Below are positions 1-9,600 of a stretch of DNA of 64,000 nucleotides, one piece after another. Made by a program: the position numbers and the translations under genes. The stretch's first letter is position 1, and every line of letters starts with the position of its first letter. Source of the stretch: Symbiodinium natans (Eukaryota > Sar > Dinophyceae > Suessiales > Symbiodiniaceae); contig CAJNDS010002185.1 in the NCBI GenBank assembly GCA_905221605.1, positions 231,390 to 295,389 of the forward strand, read 5' to 3'. The notes below the pieces were generated by a model, which was given only the letters and a program-made list of their open reading frames with translations, was not told the DNA's origin and searched no databases.

Positions 1-596
1 TGAACCACAACCTGAAGGTTTATAGGGGTGAGGGCATAGGTCTTCGGGCTGTGTTGGGTGGTGCTGAAGGGCGGAAGATGTAACCCTAAACCCTAAACCC
101 CGGCGCGGCCTCTTCTCGTCAATGGCGGCCTTGGTGGAGTTACCCGAGCTCCCCGGCTACGGTGGAGGGCATAGGGTTTGGGATTTCGGCCAGGGCGGAG
201 CAGGCTGGGGCGTGCTATCCCTGGTAGTTTGCCTCAACTTCAACGAACTTGGAACAAACCGCTGCTCCCCAAGCGCAGACGGAAAGCTTCAAGAGCAGCT
301 CAAGGGACTGGGCCGCAAGCCCCTTGAACCTCATTCTGCCCAAACCACCACCGAACCATCCCAATCCGCACTGAGCCTGTGGGGTTTATGCAGGGCTGTG
401 GGGTTTCTGTTTAGGGTTTAGGGTTTAGGGTTTGGGGTTTAGGGTTTAGGGTTTATGGTTTGGGCTTTAGGGTTTAGGGTTTGGGCTTTAGGGTTTAGGG
501 TTTAGGGTTTAGGGTTTAGGGTTTAGGCCTTGGGAGTGATCGCATTCCAAGATCTCAGGGCTTGAAACCCTCAATGACCCTGGACTCAACAAACAG

Positions 597-722
597 CCCT
601 AAACCCTAAACCCTAAACCCCAAACCCTAAACCCCAAACCCTAAACCCCAAACCCTAAACCCCAAACCCTACACCCCAAACCCTAAACCCCAAACCCTAC
701 ACCCCAAACCCTAAACCCCAAC
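597..722. repeat. Interstitial telomere-like array, CCCTAAA type
   Basis: Tandem CCCTAAA units alternating with CCCCAAA and CCCTACA variants. The opposite orientation, TTTAGGG, lies just upstream at about 415-530, so the two arrays form an inverted pair around about 65 bases. Confidence 0.9.
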
Positions 723-1371
723 CCTAAAAAACAAAAGCTGCAAGCCGCGCGGCCGGCTGTGCAGCGCGTGCCGTGCGACGGGGCCGGGCGGCGCAGGCGG
801 CACCCAACCTGGCCCAGGGGTCTAGGGTTTAGGCTTTGTAGGGTTTAGGGTTTAGGTTTAGGCGTTTGGGACCAAAAGGGTGACGACGGTTTAGGGGTTT
901 GAGACCATGAGCAGGATGCTACGTTCCACAGGTCCTGGTGGCAGCTATCTGTTCGTGTCTTAATCATGAATTAGCGTATCTGTTTATGTGGAACTACCTT
1001 GAAGCCCAGTATCGATTGTCTATGCTCTTCAGTCTTGGATACTTTCAAAAGTCATTCTGGTGGTTGCATTGATGGTTGGTTGTGCACGAATCACACACTC
1101 TTCAACTTGACTGTGGGCTTTTATGGTCCGTGCCAAAACACTCGCGCACAGGCCGAATAATATGCCTAAGAATGACACAAGCTGCTGAGAAAAAGAGCGA
1201 AGAGCAAAGTCGCGAGGGAACCGCGCCGTAAAAACAAGCTTTGCACGTGGGAAAGACAATGGTGGTGGACATCAGCAATGAAGTCATCGTTCGGTGGCTG
1301 AAATTTCATGCGCGTGCTGCGTAAACACCTTCCAACGACCATGAAAATGCGGCGCTAACTACGCGCCGCAC

Positions 1372-1665
1372 TTCCACTACCACCACTACCACCAGGTTAC
1401 CACCACCAGTACCAAAACCACCATTAATACCCACTACTACTGGTACTCTTACTCTTACTATTACTCTTACTCTGACTCTTACTATTACGACTACTATTAC
1501 GAGTACTATCACTCGTACTATTACGATTACTATTGCTATTGCAATTTCTATTTCTACTACTATTACTATTTCTATTCTATGACTGTTACTGAGTGACTGC
1601 TACTGTTCCTGGTACTATTCCGATTACCATTTCTAGTACTATTACTTCGAGGTTGGTTTAGTATC
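1372..1665. repeat. Degenerate ACC/TAC/TTAC microsatellite
   Basis: The stretch begins with CAC/ACC triplets and passes into TAC, TTAC and CTTAC units with frequent interruptions. Open frames across it have V/R-rich low-complexity translations and are not taken as genes. Confidence 0.85.
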
Positions 1666-3349
1666 TCCCCACAAGGCTTTACGCTCGTTCCTGTCTACTT
1701 CTAACCCTACCCCTAAACCCTACCCCTAAACCCTAAACCCTAAACCCTAAGCCCTAAGCCCGAAGCCCGAAGCCCTAAACCCTAAACCCTAAACCCTAAA
1801 CCCTAAACCCTAAACCCTAAACCCTAGCCCCCCAAACAGGGTTCGGGGTGCACAAAACAAGCCAGTTGCGGCGCAAGACCGACGCCAAGTCTGGAGAGGA
1901 CCTCTTGGAGTGCGAGCTTGGGGGGTTTAGGGTTTGGGGTTTCGGGTTTCGGGTTTCGGGTTCAGGGGTATCAGCCTCGGTTGGGTTTACAGGGGGTTTA
2001 AAGAGGGGAGGGTGCCTCAAACGGAACCAGCGCATGTAGGGTTTGGGGTTTAGGGCGTCTGCTTAATACTCCGTCACGCGGGACCTAAACACTTATCCCG
2101 ACAACAAATACTATACTGTGGGGTTTAACGATCAGGGTTTAGGATTGAGGTATGCTTGCGCGTGAAGAGTGACCCCATCTGACTACCCTCAAACCCTGGA
2201 CCCTTAACCTAGAGCCGAAACAACCAACCGGACGGACATCCCCCAAACAAACCCTAAACCCTAGTTACACCCTAAACCCTGAACGTTAAAACACCAAACC
2301 CCAAACCCCAAACCCCAAACCCTAAACCCCAAACCCTAAACCCTAAACCGTACACCCAACCAAAAACCGTCTTGTGACTGTGGGTGGGCGCCCCCGCGTT
2401 GCTCTGGCTCTTTCGCGCGTCCGTCGACTCCGAACCGGCCTCCAGTCAAGACTCGAGGCTGGAGGGTGCCATGTTTAAGAGATAGGGTTTAGGGTTTAGG
2501 GTTTAGGGTTTCGGGTTTAGGGTTTAGGGTCACATCCCCTGCCGGCTGTTTACACAGCTGGGGTTTAGGGGACGTCCCCTCCCCAGCTCCAGCACTGACC
2601 TCAACCACCCGTACTCCAACCGTATCTCTCAACCCCTGATCTCCTCAACCCGCACCCCAGAGACCCTTCCAAACCCTGAGCCCTCGCCCCAAAAATCCTA
2701 AACCCTAAACCCTAAACCCTAAAACCCTAAACCCTAAACCCTAAAAACCTGCAGGGGGATCAGGGCTCAGGGTCCAGGGAGGACGGGCTGATGAAGGCGG
2801 CTGGTTCGTTCAACGAGTGAAACCAACTAATGACCGTTGGCATTAATCTTCAAGAACTAAAAACTTAGTTGCTGAGTACAGAAGCCCCACCCAAAAAAGT
2901 GTACATTTTCAGTTCTGTAGGTGTTACTATCCCAAAACGTGTAAAGTGTACTCACTGAGCTACTAAGTTAAGTTATACTGGTCAAGCGACTCTTGGTGAC
3001 GTGTGGCAGATCAGTTCCCTAAACCCTAAACCCTAAACCCTAAACCCTAAACCCTAAACCCTAGATCAAAGCACGGATTGCGGTTCAGGGTTCAGGGCTT
3101 AGGTGTAAACCCTCAAGCCCTGATCACCGGGGTTTGGGGTTTAGGGTTTAGGGTTTAGGGTTTGGGGTTTAGGGTTTAGGGCTTAGGGTTTAGGGTTTAG
3201 GGTTTAGGGTTTGGGGTTTGGGGTTTAGGGCCTGTAGGGTTTAGGGTTTCCCCCAAGTCCCCCCAGGCTTGGGGTCCAGAAACTTAATGTTCCGGGCTTA
3301 GGGTACTCGGTAGCCCAGTAAACATATTGGAATAAGGGCACCTTTTTTT

Positions 3350-3492
3350 TGAAGTTTTCAGGTCAGCACATGAGGGAACATATAAACCGTTAAGTACGCC
3401 TCTTTTTATCGGCAACTTGAGCCACAGTCGAGGGTAAAGCGATGGTATGCACAGCTCGCAAAAGGAGTGTAATTCCTCCATGAAAAACTACA
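3350..3492 (-). repeat. 3' LTR of the copia element
   Basis: 143 bp, identical to 15612-15754, bounded by TG and CA. Internal to it, in the minus-strand sense, a purine tract ending in six G (3493-3498 on the plus strand as C6) is positioned as the polypurine tract. The sense strand contains TGTGGCTCAAG, which resembles the last bases of the dinoflagellate spliced leader. Confidence 0.95.
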
Positions 3493-3639
3493 CCCCCCTC
3501 ACCGTGCTTGGCACAAGCTAAGGTGGACAGAGGATTACGACACACCCTTTCGGGTGGCCCATGTTGTCCCACCCGCTATGACCGAAACAAAGGTGAAGGG
3601 AAAGCAAAACTTGAGCTATTGTGCATACAAAATGGGCAT

Positions 3640-6600
3640 TCAGCGGCTCCACCACTGCGATCCGCGCTGACTGCTCCAGCGGGATGAGCCCCAACCCTGA
3701 CTAGCTGGCTCACGCCACTCACGCCACTCGCGCCATTCACGGTCTGACCACCACTGTTCTTGCCCTTGATGCCAGGGTGCTTCACGAACAGCTGTGTCCC
3801 TTGATGAGGCGCTCTGCGTCGATGGACGGGTAGTAGTGGCAGCCTCCGTTCGCTGCTGTGCCGTCTCTCGATTCTTGGCGGCGTGGTAGGCGGTGATTCT
3901 TTCCTGCTCCTCGGCAGAGTGGATGCATTCGGCTGCCAGCATTTGCAGCTCGGCAATCATGCCTTCCGGCGTTTCATGCTTGATTTCCACAATGCCGTTG
4001 AAGCTGTAGATCGTGCGGGCACCGGACAAGCGGGTGGCGATATCGGCATAGAAGCTGAAGCCGATGAAGGCGCCGCCGTAGGCCATCCCGATGGGGTTCT
4101 CGGAGAACTGGTCAATCAGTCCAGCCGATTTTAGGCCATCCATTGGCGCATCGCCATAGTAAACCAACTTGCCCGGCATTCCCTTTCGGGAAGCTCCGCT
4201 GAGGTAGTTCGACCCCGCCTGCAGAAGCCGCTGCTCTTCTGTGCGGCCTGGGTCCGGGAGCACGGCCTTCACCAGGAGGTCCATTCGGCACGCATCCTGA
4301 ACCGTGATTCCGTTCCTCATCATCTGCAGGAAGAAGGTGGCATCACGTTCCAACCGATCAGCAATGGAGTCGAACTTGAGCTTTCTCGCACGTTGGAACT
4401 TGTCTTTGGCATCGCGTATGATCAGCGCATCCAGGGAGACTGAGCCCCGCTGTTTGCTAAACTTTTCTGCGATGCCACGGAGGTGTCCCAGGAGATCCTC
4501 ATTCCGAGCATTGTACGTCAGCTTGAGGAGTGTGGTGCGGCGGTTTTGCTGGAACGAGGAGTACTGGCGGCTTGCCTTGTTGGACTCCGGAAACTGGTTC
4601 TCACCGCATGTCATGCAAAAGCGCTGCCCAAGCAGGACGATGCGTTGGCAGGCCGAGCATGGATAGCTCCCGTATGGGGCTTCGCTGTCGCTCTCTGCCT
4701 CTTCCGTGTCGGATACCTCCTGTGCAGGCTGCGTTTGGTCATCCACCGATTCCTCGTCTTGCTCTTCAATGGATTCCAACGCAGCAGCCTCGATCCTCGC
4801 CTTCTTTGCCTCGATGAAAGCGCCAACAGTGCCCTTGACTCGCTTGGGTTGGTCTTCTGGGACAGCCCTTGATGCCAAGGCTTTGACTGTTGAGCTCGAG
4901 GAGGCTTGTTCAACAGTATCCGGCTCACCCTCTCGGGTGGCTGCAGGCTGGGCCTCTCCTGCTCTTGCGTAGATCACCTTGTTCGTGTTGGTGTCCACGC
5001 ATGACAGGATATACTGAGGGCCAACGACTGCACGGGTCAAGATCCCGCGGGTACTGTTCTCGAAGAAGACGAGGCCATCTCGGAGAGCTTCATGCAGGTT
5101 CACCGCAATCTGGAACGGCTGCGTCGACCTGAGTCCAGAAGTGTACTTCTCGTCCTTGAGGGTAGTAGGTGAGAAGTACGCATGGGCACGCCCGCCCTTT
5201 CTGCCGCCAGCGACCTTGATCCCGGATTTCAAAATCAACTCCACGCTCTTCGCATCAGTGCGGTGGTATATGACCTGTGGAGCGACATCCAAATTCTCAT
5301 TGGTGAGAAACCTCCGGGCAAGGAACTCGTCTGACTCGATGCGCATCACTTTCTCCGAGTGGCCGGTGACTGCTCTGATCCGCACAGGAAAGAGGGAGAG
5401 ATTCAGGCTGTTGCTGATCTCATGTCGGATCCCAAGAATCTCGAACCTCCTCTTTTTGTCCTGCGCGGTCACCTGCAGCAGCTGTCTTACGCCCCATTTT
5501 CGACGAGTTGCTTCATTGAAGCGGTCCAGGAGCTTATCGACATCCGTCCACATGGCGATGTCGAAGTCCAGCCCATACCAGTCATTCTGGTGTCCCCTCA
5601 AGAGCAAGCTGAGCAGCTTGAGGTCGCCGTGCCTGAAGTTCACCCGCTGTTCATACTTGCGGAGATCGGCACTTGGCAGAGGCTCAAGGTCGTGGAGCTC
5701 CCCGTTGTACCAGTAACCGGTCATCGGGAGGTCCTGCTCCTGGCTTTCCTCTCCACCATGGGTTTTGGACGCGTCCTGGTACATCTCGCGGGCGTAGACA
5801 TCCTCGCTTTGCCCCGACGACTTACCCTTTCGGGTAGCTGCGCTTGTTGCCCGGCCGTCTGACGCCAGGGGAGGTCGGTAATCCCCATCATCGGCGAGCA
5901 CGACCTCGTTCAGGGGAAGGTACTCAGCCTTCTCTGACTCGGCCTGGACGACCTCACCCTTGACCTCATCGATCTCCGATACGTCCGAAACCACAGGGTA
6001 TTCCACCTCTGATCGGGCGATCGTCTTGTCTTGCTGAGCGGGTGCGGCAACTGGTTCATGCGCAGTGTTAGCGTCGGGGACCTCCCACCAGGTGTCTTCC
6101 TTGCTGATCTTCACGGGCACAGGCGCTTTGATCTTGTGGACCTTCAGGTCTTTTCTGCCACTTTCAACCACCTCCTTGTAGAGGCGTAGGGCTTCACGAC
6201 CTGCTGCACTGTCCATCCTGTATCCGCCTTCCACCTCGACGTAGGGAAAAAGATCTCCTAGTCGATCCAGAACATCTGCATACCGTGTCGCTTCCCTTTC
6301 TAGGTCGCCAAGGAGCGCCGTGGTGTAGATGTAGTCTTGGATCTGCTTGCGGTTTTCGGGGGTATCCCAAAGATGAAAATCATCGTAATAGGACAGCTTC
6401 ATTGCCTGGGATGTGGCGTTCTGAACTTGCAATCCGCGACTCGTGAATTCATGAAACATCTTGGAGATGAATTCATTGTACGCGGGATGCAAGTTGTAGG
6501 TCTCGTGGTCAACGTTGCCGACGATGCGGACAAACCCGATATGCGGCTCACCCGCTAGGGTGGCTAGCGCGTCGGCGCAGCGCCTCACCTTCCTCGCAAC

Positions 6601-9600
6601 ATCTTCTGCCGAGGTCTGGGAGGTCGAATATGCCGCGCCCGGAGCGAGCCGCGTGGGGATGCATCCTCGTCGTCCAGCAACTTCATTTCCTGACCACCAA
6701 ACGATCACATCGATCTCGCACTCCGACCCATACTTGGCACGGATTGCCTGGATCTCCTCCTGCACCTGCCAAGTGAGCCACGAAAGCGTTTTTCCCCAGC
6801 ACATGTGGAGTTTATCGCTCGTGTACCTGAGGGTCAGTGCTGCCATGAAGATCTCCTCTTCGGGAATGGAGAATTTCCATTGCCCCTTGGTGTTCTGTCG
6901 CCCAAGGGATGTGACTGAGTCCGTCACCACTAGCAGAAAGCGACTTCGGCGCAACCTTTCGGTTGGCTGGAGCTTGCTGAGACCCTCGTTCGAGATGCGA
7001 GCCAGCTTAAGCAGATTCGGCGTTGGAATCTCGGGGTCATTGAGGCTGAGGCTGGCGATGGTCTGTGGGGGGAAGACCTCATAGGACTTGAGGAGCGCGT
7101 CATACTCCTTCCCCGCCTGGAGCTGCAAGTACTCCACGCTCAGTCCGGCGTTGACGAGCATGTTGAGATGTCCTTGCAGTGCCAAAGGTCGGCCCTCCAT
7201 GCCAGTATCGCAGGAGTAGCCCGCACCATGGGCGACCAATCGCGACATTGTTCCTAATGCCTCAATACTGCTGACCACTTGGAGAGAGCCAGCTAGCACA
7301 GAGAGAGTCGGTACAGCAGGCTCAACCGAAGCACTTGTGCACGTGGTGTATGTTTGTGCGTTCCCGATCGATGCGCGCAAAACCGACGCGACCGTTTCGG
7401 GAGTGGTTTTGGGACAATTTTTACCCCCCTCATCGTGAGGGGATGCACATGAACAAACGCACGCATGTTTCAACTGAGCCCGGGGCGTCCTAAAATCAGT
7501 GTCTTGTAGGAGTTGCTTGTCATCATCACCCAGCTTGGTCCACCCCCCTGATGAGTAGGCAATGAGAGAATGCCTGTTTCCTGTGAAGGGTTGGACAGCA
7601 TGTCGAAGGTGAGGGTTTAGGAGCACGGGTTTTCGACAAGTTTGAAGGTTGCGGCCAAGCCAGGTCTTACCGTCTTTGTCAGTGAAAGCGTCCATCCTTT
7701 GGTCGGGATCCTCCACCCAGAGCTCGCCCCCCTGATAGGGACCGAAGCCGAAGGACCAGTTTTGGCTGCCTCTGAGATTAAACTTGTCGCTGTGAACGCC
7801 AGCCCTGCCCATAAAATTGATGACAAACGAAGTCCAGGTAAAATGCTTTGGAGCGTGCTTGCGGATGAAACCATTTATGTAGCGGCACAGTTGGGACATT
7901 TGACCAGTACGCTTGGTTAGGCCGAAGCACCCACCATGTGTCCATAGCCCAAACACGAAGTATTTGGGAGCCAGCTCGGTGCCGGAACGAACGACACTGC
8001 GAAGCCTTGAGCTCGACATACGAAGGTTGTCGTACATCATTTCGGCGACCTGCTCGAAATCTTCGAAATCATAGCGATCAGCTCGGCGAAGCAGTTTTGC
8101 AACATGTTCCAGTTGCTCTGTTGTGATACACACCGACTTCGGAGCAGCGGGAACAGATTTCGACACGGAATTTCTTCCGGCTTGAGGGTCGACCGACTTG
8201 TAGGTGTGAGCAATGAGCTTCAACGCATGTATCCATTTTGTTCGCTCCGTAAAAGGCTTTGTGAACACGTCTGCAACTTGCTCGCTGGTGTCAACATTGA
8301 GGAGGCGAAAATGTCCTTCTTCATATTGCTGACGGAGCCATCCGAAGCTAACCTTTTGTGTGCGATCTGTATGTCGAAGCACACCTGCACGCCCTGATAA
8401 CAGCAGAGTAATGGTCGCTTGGTTGTCTTCCAAATGCCTAATCTGAAAACATTTGGGAGGCTGAACGTGCAAACCATTGATATCTGCAATAGACATGCCA
8501 TCGGGTCTGGTAGTACCATACCGAATCTCATCAAGTTCAGGGTCTATGCGTGCCACAACAGAATTGCTCGTAGACTTCATCTCAGCCCTCGGCCCAACCT
8601 CGCGGTCGGCTTTGCCGCGCCAAAGGAAGTACCAGAGGCTGAGGCTTGGAAGACCTTGGGCGCGTACACCCTGATTAGCCGACACCACTTCAGACTCGGT
8701 AGAGCTCATTGTTATGGACGTTTGTTTCTTACTGAAGGCGTTGATGGGGTAGTACGTGTTCGGGCCCACCAGAAACAGAGCACATCCAGTAGTAGATTTT
8801 GAATCATACTCACCTGCGAAGTCAGCGTCGCTAAAAAGCCAGAGCCTGCAATCATGTATCGAATCCCCAATAAACCCACTCATAGTGAGGTCAATAGAGG
8901 AATTGATGTACGATACAAGACGATGTAATGCTAGATCACAATCTGGACTCCATTTTGTGACTCGCGAGGCCAAGGATTGGGTTGCTCGTAAAAGATCCCA
9001 TCGTGCCATTCTTGCAGCAAACAGGATTTTCATGAGGACCTTACTTGCAATAGGTTGGAGCCGCCCTGTCTTCTCCGTTTCGTTGACGATAGGAGTGGCA
9101 GTCCGAAGTTCATGGAACGGTGTGCTCACTGACTTCAACGAGCTACGATCCACCTTTGCCAATTCACAGTAGCGATCCACACAAGAATGCAAGAAATCCT
9201 TCATGTCATAGGTGATTCTTGTAACCGGTTTAGTCATAGAGCCCGGCTTGTCCTCCTGATCCCTTGAAAGAGTAACGAACTTGTTCTGTTTGACCTCCTT
9301 CTTTGCCTCGGCCTTGTTTCGAACCGACTTACCCTTTCGGGCAGCTGCAACAGCCAGACCGAACTCTTCAGGCCCCCGGGCAGCGAGGTCGAAGTACGTC
9401 GTACCTGTCCACCACTGTTTGAAGCATTTGTCCCTAGCGATGTTCATATTGTCTTGGTGTTCTTCTGTCACCCCATCTGCAGCCTGAAAGGTGTATCTTT
9501 GAGGTCCAATCGTAGGGAACATCTGAACATCTTCTTCAGTGGGCATATACAACCTCTTTCTGGGATAACTATGGTGCCGAACTGCAAGCATGACTTCCGG

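Larger units (their letters stand above)
1..3349. other. Repeat-rich region, no gene recognised
   Basis: I recognise no coding sequence here. The stretch holds CCCTAAA and TTTAGGG arrays in both orientations, for example at about 415-530, 597-722, 1715-1826, 2484-2530, 2698-2750, 3015-3064 and 3128-3250, plus a trinucleotide-rich microsatellite at about 1372-1665. Short open frames here are low complexity or resemble no protein I know. The last 44 bases (3306-3349) are half of a small inverted-repeat element that the neighbouring retrotransposon split. Confidence 0.7.

Noticed and set aside
7425-7445. CCCCTCA-TCG-TGAGGGG hairpin in pol as another member of the repeated hairpin family
   Set aside because: Stem sequence and loop differ from the shared pattern; it may be chance.
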